Below, piece by piece: positions 1 through 8,730 of a DNA stretch of 62,991 nt. Each line of letters starts with the position of its first letter. Position 1 is the stretch's first letter. The translations under genes and the position numbers were made by a program. Origin of the DNA: Psychrobacter phenylpyruvicus DSM 7000 = NBRC 102152 (lineage in GTDB: Bacteria; Pseudomonadota; Gammaproteobacteria; Pseudomonadales; Moraxellaceae); NCBI RefSeq assembly GCF_000685805.1, contig NZ_JMKP01000018.1:1-62991 (forward strand), written 5' to 3'. A model generated the notes under the pieces. The model had not been told where the DNA came from and did no database searches. It saw nothing but the letters and a program-made list of their open reading frames with translations.

Positions 1-7
1 CGAGTGC

Positions 8-298
8 TCAGGGTAGCTGTAAGGACTTTTTTTTAAGCCAGTCTCTTTCGCTTATAACTTGCCCTAGCTGCCTATGTAGTTCATCGATAATAGCTTGCTG
101 GGCTTGTTCGTTGGCTTGCTGTTTGGTATTGAATGCCGTAGGGATAACTGCCAAAGCCTGCTTTTTCCAGTTGCTGATTTGGGTTGCATGAACCCCATAT
201 TCTGCGGTTAACTCGTTGAGGGTCTTGTGTTCTTTGATGGCTTCAACGGCGACTTTGCTTTTAAATTCAGCATTGTGACGCTTACGTACTTTCGTCAT
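8..298 (-). CDS. IS3-family transposase OrfA
   Basis: A 96-residue protein of the HTH_Tnp_1 / OrfA type. The N-terminal 50 residues form a helix-turn-helix with the typical RRHNAEFK-like start (here KRHNAEFKSKVAVEA) and the recognition-helix segment ATQISNWKKQAL. The C-terminal half is a probable leucine-zipper helix ending in ERDWLKKK. OrfA binds the ends of the element and is fused to the DDE recombinase OrfB by a -1 ribosomal frameshift. The frameshift run lies at its 3' end (27-34), and the -1 frame continues as KSPYSYPEHS off the window edge, as expected for orfB. The sequence style resembles IS elements of Acinetobacter and Psychrobacter; the exact IS name is not assigned. Confidence 0.88.
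   Translation of the reverse strand: MTKVRKRHNAEFKSKVAVEAIKEHKTLNELTAEYGVHATQISNWKKQALAVIPTAFNTKQQANEQAQQAIIDELHRQLGQVISERDWLKKKSLQLP
27..34 (-). other. Programmed -1 frameshift site (A8 run) between orfA and orfB
   Basis: On the minus strand the sequence reads CTT AAA AAA AAG TCC in the orfA frame, an A-AAA-AAG type slippery heptamer. Slipping back one base replaces the orfA tail SLQLP-stop with a reading frame that stays open to the window edge. This is the classical IS3-family device for making the OrfAB transposase. Confidence 0.75.
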
Positions 299-354
299 TA
301 GATAGACCTCTTTTTCTAAAGGATATTCTATCTTATTTGCTACAATTTTTTGGT

Positions 355-1974
355 CTAGTTTTCCGGGAGTATTATACCTGCCTTATCTTTACTTCCTTCT
401 TTTTTTGTCATCCAATTCGCATCTCGAATAGAAGTGTTTAATGACTGCGTAATAATTGCCAAGTTACCTAAGGTTTTTAATTTAAAATTTCTTTTATCTT
501 GCTCTTCTTTCGTAGGCAAGCTATCCCATTTATTCATCCATTTTTTAGGCATTAAATGCTCAAGACTATACTTATTAATACCTAAAAGCTGAGTTGCCTG
601 CTTAGACTTATCTCTTATCTTAGACTCAAGTAGATAAATAACACCTTTACTTTGTTTATTAACTAAAACAGAATTATGGAAGCCTTGTTTTAACTCCGTG
701 TCGCTTGGTAAATAGTTGACTTTGTTTATTTTAGTCTCTAGATACTGAATAAATTGCTCTTTTGATAATATTTTGTTTGATATAAGACTTTCGGTAAAAA
801 GCTGATTATAGTTTTTTGTTGTCGCTTTAACGACCATTCTTCGCATGACATAACTTTCTATAAATTCAAATATCTCATTGCGTTTTTTTTCATCCTCAAC
901 ATTTTTTAGTACATATAGTGTATAAGGAATCAATGTAGATGTATCAAGACCAAAAATAATGGCATTTATTCGCTCAATACCACTCTCGTCTGTTAGTTCA
1001 TTATTTACAATGTCATAGTTAAAGTTTTGCCTAAATAACTGAGCGTATACTTTAATTTCTTCTAGTATATCATCTCTACTTAATCCATAATCCCTGATAA
1101 AACGTTTATAAGACTCAAAAAGATTTTCGACCTTAGAAAATTCGACTTTGTCTTCCGTTTTTACTTTAAGCTCTGATTCTTGTATTTTTATCTGTAGATA
1201 TGAATAAAAGAATATATCAATAAAAGTTCTTTTTAATCGCCCAGTTGTTATCTCTCTATCCCAATAAGATTTTGTTTCTTCATCAATTTCAAATAAACTT
1301 TTCCAATATTTTTCGTATTTTTCAATTTCATCACGATTAAAAAAGAAATTTTTCAGTAATTCCGCTGTAGTTAAGCGAACACCTAGCGAGTTTATTGTGT
1401 CAAATATTTGCTGTTCATCTTCATCATAACCAAGATCAATACCAACAAATAAAACATTGTCTAATATATCAAAAAAATCTAAATCCCCTGCTAAATCTTC
1501 TGAAGTAATATTATCTTTAAAGAAGTTATAAGCACCAATAATATTATCATTATTTTTGACGTCTTTAATATCTTGTAACTCTTCAAGATTAACGATCTTA
1601 TTAAATGAAGCTTCATCATTATGGTTGTGAAGCAAAATGATACTTTTATCACGTTGCTTTTTAAAAGTTTCAGTAAAATTAGAGTCATTATTGCTTTTTA
1701 AACATAAAACTTTTAAAAAAATATTTAATGTCGTCAGTCTTTGTTGCCCATCAATCACCGTTAATACTGAATCCTTATTAGAGGTTGTTTCCTTTTGTTT
1801 AAGAATAACTGAACCTAGAAAATATGGTTTTTTAGTAAGTGAAACCATACGCATATCTTCTAGGAATCGTTGCCATTGCTCTTCACTCCAAACATATGCT
1901 CTTTGAAAAAATGGAATCTCTAAATTCCTACCTCTATTGAAAATATCTCTAATAGTTCTTTTTCCAGCCTCCAT
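355..1974 (-). CDS. GmrSD-like DUF262/DUF1524 protein, 3' end replaced by an IS
   Basis: A 539-residue protein with an N-terminal DUF262 (ParB/Srx-like NTP-binding) domain. Its signature IPFFQRAYVW is at residues 20-29, DGQQRLTTL follows at about 75-83, and the later segment INSLGVRLTTAELLKN is also typical. The C-terminal DUF1524 (HNH-like nuclease) domain carries LEHLMPKKW near residue 473 and the LGNL..SLN..I..W block. Known relatives are GmrSD type IV enzymes, which cut modified phage DNA, so anti-phage defence is the likely original role. After the Trp block the family normally continues for roughly 40 more residues. Here the frame instead ends with an abrupt tail and a stop lying in IS sequence, so the protein is probably truncated and may be inactive. 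The gene is AT-rich relative to cmoA next door, which suggests horizontal acquisition. Confidence 0.85.
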   Translation of the reverse strand: MEAGKRTIRDIFNRGRNLEIPFFQRAYVWSEEQWQRFLEDMRMVSLTKKPYFLGSVILKQKETTSNKDSVLTVIDGQQRLTTLNIFLKVLCLKSNNDSNFTETFKKQRDKSIILLHNHNDEASFNKIVNLEELQDIKDVKNNDNIIGAYNFFKDNITSEDLAGDLDFFDILDNVLFVGIDLGYDEDEQQIFDTINSLGVRLTTAELLKNFFFNRDEIEKYEKYWKSLFEIDEETKSYWDREITTGRLKRTFIDIFFYSYLQIKIQESELKVKTEDKVEFSKVENLFESYKRFIRDYGLSRDDILEEIKVYAQLFRQNFNYDIVNNELTDESGIERINAIIFGLDTSTLIPYTLYVLKNVEDEKKRNEIFEFIESYVMRRMVVKATTKNYNQLFTESLISNKILSKEQFIQYLETKINKVNYLPSDTELKQGFHNSVLVNKQSKGVIYLLESKIRDKSKQATQLLGINKYSLEHLMPKKWMNKWDSLPTKEEQDKRNFKLKTLGNLAIITQSLNTSIRDANWMTKKEGSKDKAGIILPEN

Positions 1975-2088
1975 GTAGCCTCCTTAATTTTTCACACATG
2001 AATGGTAATATTTATCAACTCTTAGTATTTGGGTAGGATTTAACGTTTCACCTCGAAACAAAATGATCTACACCACTCTTTCGAAACC

Positions 2089-2898
2089 CTATTTAAAAGC
2101 AATCATAGAAGCAAAGTTTAAAAACTGAAACCAAGTCAAACTACGACGAAAACCAACTTCGGCCAAGCGCTGATGATGCAACTCTAAAGTATCAGTAATC
2201 AGTACGTTTTCTAGAGCGTTACGCTTGCCACTAATCTCAAGTTCGCTATACCCATTGGCACGTTTAAAGTCATAATAGCGCTCGACCAACCAGGCGTCGT
2301 CTTGCTCATCACCAGTATGATTTTTTTCGGTAAGTATCAGAATACCCCCCTCATTTAAGGCGTTATATACCGCTTGTAACACTTGAGTTCTGTCTTCAGG
2401 CGGTAAAAACTGTAAGGTGAGGTTTAATATCACCATATCGCATGCTTCAAACTGAAGCTCGCGAATATCGGCAGTAATGACTTCAATGTCATGCTCTGGG
2501 TAGTTTTCTTTCAGTAGCACCTCTGCTTTTTGGGTCATGGCAGGAGAAATGTCTACCGCTTTTATTTGTAGCTCGTCTGGAGCAAAGCCTCCTGTTTCAT
2601 TAAGAAGTGCCATAGTCGCACCGCCCAATGAGGTGCCCAAGTCATAGACTCGGCTGATACGTTGACCGTCATCATTTACCTGTCCAAACTGACAATGACG
2701 CTTGGCAAATATTGGCAACATCGCCAGCATCTGCCCATAACCGGGCACACTACGGCGAATCATATCTGGGAAGCAAGCCACCACTTGCTCATCAAAGCTA
2801 AAGCGGGCCGCTTTATCTAAGGGTGTGGTAAATACGTTATCATAGACCACAGTTTCAGCTTGAGGGTGCTTCGAGTCGGTATCAGCAGTATTTGACAT
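2089..2898 (-). CDS. cmoA: Carboxy-S-adenosyl-L-methionine synthase CmoA
   Basis: A 269-residue class I SAM-binding protein. CmoA makes carboxy-SAM from SAM and prephenate, and CmoB uses it to build cmo5U at the wobble position of tRNA. Recognition rests on the N-terminal block [20 protein letters not shown], the segment [16 protein letters not shown], and the SAM motif [16 protein letters not shown] around residue 85. In the usual motif DLGCS the Cys is Thr here. The C-terminal block with [20 protein letters not shown] is also typical. The length is slightly above the usual ~247 because of an N-terminal extension. cmoB is not adjacent. The gene is transcribed alone, divergent from msrA. Confidence 0.95.
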   Translation of the reverse strand: MSNTADTDSKHPQAETVVYDNVFTTPLDKAARFSFDEQVVACFPDMIRRSVPGYGQMLAMLPIFAKRHCQFGQVNDDGQRISRVYDLGTSLGGATMALLNETGGFAPDELQIKAVDISPAMTQKAEVLLKENYPEHDIEVITADIRELQFEACDMVILNLTLQFLPPEDRTQVLQAVYNALNEGGILILTEKNHTGDEQDDAWLVERYYDFKRANGYSELEISGKRNALENVLITDTLELHHQRLAEVGFRRSLTWFQFLNFASMIAFK

Positions 2899-3015
2899 TT
2901 GAAATCTCTTAATTAAGTGACGACACGCTGTATTATATCATTACTGTTTTTAACTTATCGGCTGATTGTATTTTGCTAAAATTAAGACCAAGCTAATTAA
3001 AATAAAGGAAAAAAT

Positions 3016-3537
3016 ATGCAAACAATTATCTTAGGTGGCGGTTGCTTTTGGTGCACCGAGTCCGTATTCCAATCCGTAAAAGGGGTCCAAAAAGTGACTT
3101 CCGGCTATATGGGTGGTGACGCTGCCTCAGCCAATTATGACGCCGTGTGCAGTGGCACAACCGGACACATTGAAGTCATTAAAGTTGAATTTGATGACAC
3201 TGTGATACCGTTAGAGGTAATTTTAGACATTTTCTTTACCACCCATGATCCCACAACTAAAGACCGCCAAGGTAATGATGTGGGCAGCCAATATCGTTCT
3301 GTCATTTTCTATACTGACGAAGAAGCCCAAAAGCCCACTATTGATCGTGCCATCAATAAGCTACGCAACATGGGAATTGGTGTGGTCACTGAAGTGCATC
3401 CTGCCAGCGAGTTTTTTGTGGCAGAAGAGTACCATCAAGACTTTTATAATAAAAACCCAAATCAAGGCTATTGCCAGTTTGCTATTCCGCCAAAGTTGTC
3501 TAAACTGCGTAAAGAATTTAAAGAATATGTGGGTTAA
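3016..3537 (+). CDS. msrA: Peptide methionine (S)-S-oxide reductase MsrA
   Basis: A 173-residue MsrA that reduces methionine-S-sulfoxide in proteins. The catalytic motif GGGCFWCTES lies at residues 7-16 with nucleophile Cys10. The family blocks GYMGG, VCSGTTGHIEVIKVEFD, FFTTHDPTT, GSQYRSVIFY and AEEYHQDF are all present, and the C-terminal GYCQF supplies a possible second Cys. The protein has no MsrB fusion and no signal peptide, so it is cytosolic. An AAGGAAAA ribosome-binding site precedes the ATG. The start is divergent from cmoA, with about 117 bases between them for both promoters. Confidence 0.96.
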   Translation: MQTIILGGGCFWCTESVFQSVKGVQKVTSGYMGGDAASANYDAVCSGTTGHIEVIKVEFDDTVIPLEVILDIFFTTHDPTTKDRQGNDVGSQYRSVIFYTDEEAQKPTIDRAINKLRNMGIGVVTEVHPASEFFVAEEYHQDFYNKNPNQGYCQFAIPPKLSKLRKEFKEYVG

Positions 3538-3606
3538 GCCAAGTTTCTTTAATAAAGAAACGCCCCACGTCTGATAAGTTTTCGCGCAAGGAAGTAGAGA
3601 GTATTC

Positions 3607-4299
3607 ATGGAACCTAACTTTTGGCAAAATAAATGGCAAAGTAATAAAGTGGGATTTAACCAGTCAAAGCCCAATACTTTGTTAATGAAGCATTTTTCTG
3701 TATTGCAGTTGCCCCCAAGCAGCTGCATTTTCGTGCCACTATGTGGCAAAAGTATTGATATGATTTGGCTGGCCGATCAAGGCTACGATGTAGTCGGGGT
3801 CGAATTGGTAGAGTTGGCGGTTGAGCAGTTTTTTGCTGAGAATCAAATACAGCCCATTGTGGTTGAGCATCCAGCTACTGCTGGGCTTAAGTACTATCAG
3901 GGTCGCCTCAACTCACAAACTATCACTCTTTGGGTGGGTGATATTTTTAAATTAACTGCGCAAGACTTAGGCTCAGTTGATGCTATATATGACCGAGCTG
4001 CTTTGGTTGCTTTGCCAGATGATACTACCGATGACTCGCTACGGGTTCGCTATGCTCAGCAGCTTATTAAACTGGCACCCAAAGCTCAGCAGCTTTTATT
4101 AAGCTTTGGGTTAAGTGGTGTCGATGAAGCTGATTATGCCCAATATTCAGGGCCTCCTTTTCTTATTCCTACCCAAAAAATCTATGACTACTATCAGCAC
4201 GCTTACCAACTTGATTTACTTGAGTCCTATGAAACCCAAAAAGTGAACCGTGAAGGCAAGCCTTTTTTAAACCTAGCTTGGCACTTAATACCTAAATAG
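3607..4299 (+). CDS. tpm: Thiopurine S-methyltransferase
   Basis: A 230-residue SAM-dependent methyltransferase of the bacterial TPMT family. The N-terminal FWQNKWQSNKVGFNQSKPN, the SAM-binding segment IFVPLCGKSIDMIWLADQGYDVVGVE (about residues 41-66) and the later YDRAALVALP are diagnostic. In Pseudomonas the family methylates selenium and tellurium species and contributes to tellurite tolerance. Its natural substrate here is unknown. It follows msrA in the same direction after about 70 bases and may be co-transcribed with it; both deal with sulfur or selenium chemistry, but this link is only an inference. Confidence 0.93.
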   Translation: MEPNFWQNKWQSNKVGFNQSKPNTLLMKHFSVLQLPPSSCIFVPLCGKSIDMIWLADQGYDVVGVELVELAVEQFFAENQIQPIVVEHPATAGLKYYQGRLNSQTITLWVGDIFKLTAQDLGSVDAIYDRAALVALPDDTTDDSLRVRYAQQLIKLAPKAQQLLLSFGLSGVDEADYAQYSGPPFLIPTQKIYDYYQHAYQLDLLESYETQKVNREGKPFLNLAWHLIPK

Positions 4300-4445
4300 C
4301 TTTTAATATCTACTTGGCCTTTAACACTTATCCTTATAACAGCTACAGGATAACTGATTCAAACGGGGCGCTAACTAACTAGTTTTGATAGTTACTGATT
4401 TAATCCAGCTGTGCCTATTTTAAATGATTACCTTAAGGATCTGAC

Positions 4446-5351
4446 TTGTTACCGACTCTACAACGCAGCAAAATTGATGAGCTAGATGCAATCACTATTA
4501 ACGGCGCCGATTATCGTGCCACTGTATTGTTGCAAGGGGCGCAGTTGATACATTTCTCAACTAAGTATGACTCTGATAATTGGCTTTGGGTTAGTGAAAA
4601 AGCTGAATACAACAAGGGAGACTCGGTTCGTGGTGGAGTACCGATATGTTGGCCTGTGTTCGGTCAGTTTGATGCCAATCCCCAAGCGGTAAAAGACAGT
4701 TTCACTGACTGTCGTTTTGATTTAACACAGCATGGTTTTGCCCGTAATCAAATCTTCAATATTGATCTATTTAACCCGCTGCATGTAGACCAACGCTTGC
4801 AGCATTTCTCAAGCTTAACCCTAAGCTTGCCTAATTTAGAGGACTTTCACCCTAAACTTGGTTTGCAAGTTAAATTCTTGTTTAGTGCTCACGGCTTTAA
4901 TATTAGTTTAATCACCTGCAATCTTAGTGAAGAGACGGTAAATTTTTCTCAGGCGCTGCATACCTATTTGCCTACCGATGACATTGAACAAACTACGATT
5001 AGAGGCTTTGATCAAGTGACCTACTCCGATACCTTAGATAACTGGGCTACCAAAACCCAGCAAGGCGAAGTAACTTTTAGCGAAGGCGTCGATCGTATCT
5101 ATCATGCTGCCCCTACTTTAGTTATCGGGAGCCCAGGCCTAAGTCCCCTTCATCTAGCGAGTAAGGGCAGCAATAGTACCGTGGTATGGAACCCTTGGTA
5201 CACTAAAGCCCATGAGATTTCTCAATTTGCAGCTGACGATTATAAAAAAATGCTGTGTGTCGAAACTGCCAATGCTCACTTAGACTATATAACGCTGTCA
5301 GCGGGGGAGAGTCACGAGCTGGTATTGGAGGTTACTAAGATTCCTTTCTAG
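4446..5351 (+). CDS. D-hexose-6-phosphate mutarotase (aldose-1-epimerase-like, YeaD family)
   Basis: A 301-residue protein of the galactose mutarotase superfamily. It interconverts alpha and beta anomers of hexose-6-phosphates, feeding glycolysis and sugar-phosphate use. Family blocks are GAQLIHFST, WLWVSEKAEYNKGDSVRGGVPICWPVFG (about residues 47-74), QHGFARNQIF, the His-containing ALHTYLPTDDIEQTTIRGFD and the C-terminal VVWNPWYTKA..MLCVETAN. The start codon is TTG, with an AAGGAT site six bases upstream; no better ATG exists before the first conserved block. It is followed by a strong hairpin terminator at 5404-5434. Confidence 0.9.
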   Translation: MLPTLQRSKIDELDAITINGADYRATVLLQGAQLIHFSTKYDSDNWLWVSEKAEYNKGDSVRGGVPICWPVFGQFDANPQAVKDSFTDCRFDLTQHGFARNQIFNIDLFNPLHVDQRLQHFSSLTLSLPNLEDFHPKLGLQVKFLFSAHGFNISLITCNLSEETVNFSQALHTYLPTDDIEQTTIRGFDQVTYSDTLDNWATKTQQGEVTFSEGVDRIYHAAPTLVIGSPGLSPLHLASKGSNSTVVWNPWYTKAHEISQFAADDYKKMLCVETANAHLDYITLSAGESHELVLEVTKIPF

Positions 5352-5716
5352 CTGGCTTTTTAACCCCTATTTTAGCGGCTCGCAGCCTTAAGCTATCCTT
5401 ATCAAAATAGGCCCTATCAAATTGGGCCTATTTTAGATTGAGACTTAGATTTATAATCTCAATCTTCCTATCTTTATCTCTCTTACCTTACCCCAAACCT
5501 TGCTACACGTTTTCTTATGGTAACCAAACCTGCTCACAGCTTTAATTTAATCTTCATTTTGGTTACCCTAAGGTAGCGCCAACTATAAGCGTCTTGTTTG
5601 ACAACTTTATAAAGCCGTTATGTTGTTTTATCCTTTACTGTTTAAAAGGTTGTCACCCTCTTTCTTATTTCTAATATTATAAATAACCAACCTCAACCTT
5701 ACTAAGGATTACCCCT
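5352..5716. other. Non-coding gap between the mutarotase gene and the lytic transglycosylase gene
   Basis: The gap is 365 bases without a convincing gene. It contains the terminator at 5404-5434 and then a pyrimidine-rich AT stretch. The downstream gene must be started from here, but I see no clear sigma-70 promoter. Confidence 0.6.
5404..5434. terminator. Bidirectional intrinsic terminator
   Basis: A perfect 11-bp stem, AAAATAGGCCC with GGGCCTATTTT, closes a 9-base loop. The stem begins with an A-run and ends with a T-run, so it can work on both strands. It lies 50 bases after the mutarotase stop. Confidence 0.85.
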
Positions 5717-7105
5717 ATGCTGCCTACCCGTATTGCTGCCGCTTTAACCACAGCCATTGGCCTATCTTTGGCTGCGACCAGCGCTCAAGCCGCTGCAGAA
5801 GCGCCTTATTTGTCCAACTCTCAATTCCAGCAGTGTTTGAATGGGCTAAAAAACTCAAGCACTTTCCGCGGTGTCAGTAGCTCTACTTTTGAAAACTATC
5901 GCCCAAGTGAGCCTGATCCAAGTGTTATTGCTTCGCTAAATTATCAGCCCGAATTTCAAAAAGATGTTTGGGATTATCTGTCTTCGCTAGTAGACAAAGA
6001 GCGCGTTGAAGATGGTATTCGTGCTAAGCGTGAAATGGCCGATACCCTGCGCCGTATTGAAGCCCGTTATGGGGTGAAGCCCGAACACGTCTTGGGGGTG
6101 TGGGGTGTTGAGTCCAACTTTGGTCAGACCTTAGGTAAAAAAGACTTGTTCCAGTCACTGGCCACTTTGTCTTGCTTTGACCGCCGCCAGTCTTATTTCC
6201 GCGGTGAATACGCCAATGCCCTAAAAATCGTGCAAAATGGTGATATTGCTGCCAGCGATATGAAAGGCTCATGGGCCGGAGCCTTTGGTCAAACTCAGTT
6301 TATGCCAGGCACCTTCTTAGACTTAGCCGTCGATTTCGATGGCGATGGCCGTCGTGACTTGGTAAATAGTAAGCCTGACGCTCTGGCTTCAACAGCGAAC
6401 TTTTTGGCAAAGCGTGGCTATCGTAGTGGTGAGCCTTGGGGATATGAAGTCAAAATTCCTGACGGCTTCTGGGGCAGCAACAGCCGCAAAGACAAGAAGC
6501 CTATGAGCTACTGGCGTGACAAAGGCTTCACCCTAGCCGATGGTCGCCCCCTACCTTATGACTTAAGTAGTGCAGGTTTATTATTGCCTGCAGGCTTAAA
6601 TGGCCCTGCCTTCTTAGTAGGCAAGAACTTTGATACCTTCTACTCTTATAACGCTTCAGAAAACTATGCGTTAGCGATTGCTCACTTATCAGATTTAATC
6701 GAAAAAGAGGACAGCAGCAAGACTGACTTTATTACTGCTTGGCCAACCGATGACCCAGGTATTAGCCGCCAGCAAGCCAAAGACATTCAGCAAGGATTAA
6801 TCAATGCCGGTTATGACATTGGTGAAGTCGACGGTATTATTGGTGATAATACGCGCAAAGCCATTCAGCAGTATCAAACTAGCAAGGGCGTATTTCCAGC
6901 AGATGGTCGTGCGGGACAGAAGTTTTATCGCTTAATTAGCGGCGATCAAGGCATCTCTTCACAGCCCACCTATCAGCAAAATCAACCAAGCTCTCAGCGT
7001 AGTGGTGACAGTATTAGCCGTCTTATTCAGCAACAAGACAGTACTCGTACAGTGACTTCAGGCGATGGCACTATTCGTATTATCCGTACCGATACCGGTA
7101 AATAG
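5717..7105 (+). CDS. Lytic murein transglycosylase (MltB-like, family 3) with a peptidoglycan-binding domain
   Basis: A 462-residue secreted enzyme that cleaves the MurNAc-GlcNAc bond of peptidoglycan to give 1,6-anhydro products. Residues 1-25 form a signal peptide ending in TSAQA. No lipobox is present, so it is periplasmic and soluble rather than a lipoprotein like E. coli MltB. The SLT/MltB catalytic domain follows with GVWGVESNFGQTLG (catalytic Glu about 132), GAFGQTQFMPGTFL and a calcium-loop-like DFDGDGRRDL. Near residue 350 to 405 a PG_binding_1 domain is visible (VDGIIGDNTRKAIQQYQ). The Ser/Gln-rich tail is low complexity. A terminator at 7126-7163 follows immediately. Confidence 0.93.
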   Translation: MLPTRIAAALTTAIGLSLAATSAQAAAEAPYLSNSQFQQCLNGLKNSSTFRGVSSSTFENYRPSEPDPSVIASLNYQPEFQKDVWDYLSSLVDKERVEDGIRAKREMADTLRRIEARYGVKPEHVLGVWGVESNFGQTLGKKDLFQSLATLSCFDRRQSYFRGEYANALKIVQNGDIAASDMKGSWAGAFGQTQFMPGTFLDLAVDFDGDGRRDLVNSKPDALASTANFLAKRGYRSGEPWGYEVKIPDGFWGSNSRKDKKPMSYWRDKGFTLADGRPLPYDLSSAGLLLPAGLNGPAFLVGKNFDTFYSYNASENYALAIAHLSDLIEKEDSSKTDFITAWPTDDPGISRQQAKDIQQGLINAGYDIGEVDGIIGDNTRKAIQQYQTSKGVFPADGRAGQKFYRLISGDQGISSQPTYQQNQPSSQRSGDSISRLIQQQDSTRTVTSGDGTIRIIRTDTGK

Positions 7106-7125
7106 TCTGACTTTAGGTTGAATAT

Positions 7126-7163
7126 AAAAAAAGCCACGCAACTTCAAATTGCGTGGCTTTTTT
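7126..7163. terminator. Bidirectional intrinsic terminator
   Basis: AAAAAGCCACGCAA pairs with TTGCGTGGCTTTTT around a 7-base loop, with A and T runs on the two sides. It separates the convergent lytic transglycosylase gene and the small acidic gene at 7198-7500. Confidence 0.92.
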
Positions 7164-7197
7164 AGATTATAGTGTCGACTTAAATTAAAGCGTTGGC

Positions 7198-7500
7198 TTA
7201 AATAACTGGTGGTGGATTTGGCTTACCGTTATCGCCATCCCATTTTTCTTGAGCTTTTTTATCTAGGTCAGCTGGAGTCTTGTGCTCCCACTTACCGTTT
7301 TCTTTCCAAGTCTCATCGCCCCAATCATCATCCTCATCTTTTTCATCATCCCATTTTTTATAGGCGCTACTTGGATCAATGCCACGGCGCTTCATATCCG
7401 CCACTTGCTCTTCTAGGGTATGAAACTGCTCAGCATCATGCATGGTTTCTTCCAAATGATTGATCTCATCTTTTAGGTTACGCTCATTACTGTTTGACAT
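7198..7500 (-). CDS. Small acidic Trp-rich hypothetical protein
   Basis: A 100-residue protein that I do not recognise as a named family. It is strongly charged and soluble, with no signal peptide or membrane segment. Residues 1-45 look helical and possibly coiled (LEETMHDAEQFHTLEEQVADM). The second half is a very acidic Asp/Glu/Trp stretch (KKWDDEKDEDDDWGDETW) followed by a Pro-rich end. It is a monocistronic unit convergent with the lytic transglycosylase gene and shares its terminator. An AAGGAAAG-like site lies before the ATG. Codon use looks native, so it is likely a real lineage-specific gene. Function unknown. Confidence 0.7.
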   Translation of the reverse strand: MSNSNERNLKDEINHLEETMHDAEQFHTLEEQVADMKRRGIDPSSAYKKWDDEKDEDDDWGDETWKENGKWEHKTPADLDKKAQEKWDGDNGKPNPPPVI

Positions 7501-7743
7501 ATTACTTTCCTTAGCCCACTGGGGTCACTAAATTCTTATTTAATCATTAATTATAATTAGTATAGTTAAATTCTACTGCAAGCTTGAGCCTGGTACAAAT
7601 CAAACTCGTATGCTTTATATTAACAAAACAGGCTTTGGGTAACTTGCTGCCGCCTACTGTGAGCTATTAACCAAATTTAATTAACCAGACTCAATTAATC
7701 GGTTTCAATTAATGAGAGCCAACTGGCTATTTCAAACAGACTA

Positions 7744-8649
7744 TCAGCGATAAATCAATCGATTTACTAACCTTGAAACTTCTGCTAAATCAGCTTTGGG
7801 ATCAGAAACAAAGAAGGCTAATTTAGGTTGAGCTAGACTACATTCCTCTCGTGATTGGTTGCTATGACCAACATATAAACCGCCCTCTAGCATCTCTGTT
7901 GACTTTGAGGTGACCAAAGACTGTGACTGTTGTAGTAAAGTTTTGACCCGGGCTGCAATGGCTGCTCCAGAGTCTACCACCTTGATACCCAAGTTCTCAG
8001 CGGCAATCTGGGTCATAACAAAGTCTCGAAAAAAAGGATAGTGCGTACAGCCCAATACTAAGTGATCTACTTTTTGTTGCGCAAAGCTCTTTAGCTGTGC
8101 TTTTAATCGCTCTGGCGTTTCACTTTGAGTTGGCATGCCTGCCTCTACCCAAGGCACTAAACTGGGGTCAAACCACTTCACCACATTGACCTGAGCCGGT
8201 AGCGCATAATCACTGATAACGGTGTTTAACAGCTCACCATCTAAAGTTGCCTTGGTGGCGAGCACTGCCACACTTTTACTGCTACTATTTAATACTGCAG
8301 GCTTTAACGCTGGGACCAAGCCCACAATAGGAATAGTGGGGTATTTCTGTCTTGCTACTTGCAAAGCATGAGCCGATGCACTGTTGCAAGCGATAACGAT
8401 CAGCTTACAGCCTGCTGCTACCAGCCAATCCACCGCAATTAAGGTCAGCTCTTTAATTTCTGCACTAGATCTTGGCCCATACGGCACATTTAGCGTATCG
8501 GCATAATAAAGATATTGCTCATCGGGCAGCTGCTGCTTTAAGTGAAGATAAACCGATAAGCCGCCCACCCCAGAGTCAAAAATGCCAATGGGAGCGCGGT
8601 CAGTATTCATTGAGGATGAAGCAGAAATGATTGGAGCTTGGGTTGCCAT
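7744..8649 (-). CDS. murI: Glutamate racemase
   Basis: A protein of about 301 residues that converts L-glutamate to the D-glutamate needed for peptidoglycan. The N-terminal block PIGIFDSGVGGLSV, the segment YYADTLNVPYGPRS, the first catalytic Cys in VIACNSASA and the second in LGCTHYPF identify MurI. The reading frame stays open upstream to a TTG at 8664. I place the start at the ATG at 8649, but the ATG at 8610 (MNTDRAPIG), closest to the conserved domain, is equally possible because no strong ribosome-binding site marks any of them. The short Ser/Ala-rich N-terminal extension would vanish with the latter start. It lies 80 bases downstream of the DUF1285 gene in the same direction. Confidence 0.94.
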   Translation of the reverse strand: MATQAPIISASSSMNTDRAPIGIFDSGVGGLSVYLHLKQQLPDEQYLYYADTLNVPYGPRSSAEIKELTLIAVDWLVAAGCKLIVIACNSASAHALQVARQKYPTIPIVGLVPALKPAVLNSSSKSVAVLATKATLDGELLNTVISDYALPAQVNVVKWFDPSLVPWVEAGMPTQSETPERLKAQLKSFAQQKVDHLVLGCTHYPFFRDFVMTQIAAENLGIKVVDSGAAIAARVKTLLQQSQSLVTSKSTEMLEGGLYVGHSNQSREECSLAQPKLAFFVSDPKADLAEVSRLVNRLIYR

Positions 8650-8730
8650 GGCTTTAGGTACCAATTTACAGCATCGAAGCCTGCGCAGTAGCTATCTACG
8701 CGGGCCTGATTAACGATAAGAAACTAGCAA

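Larger units (their letters stand above)
1..356 (-). mobile_element. IS3-family insertion sequence, partial (runs off the left edge)
   Basis: The stretch holds the upstream end of an IS3-family element read on the minus strand: about 55 bases of leader, a complete orfA, an A8 slippery run and the first codons of orfB in the -1 frame. The outer end is placed near 350-356 because the neighbouring DUF262 gene loses similarity to its family there and stops at 355-357. The terminal inverted repeat and target duplication cannot be confirmed because the other end is outside the window. Confidence 0.8.
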
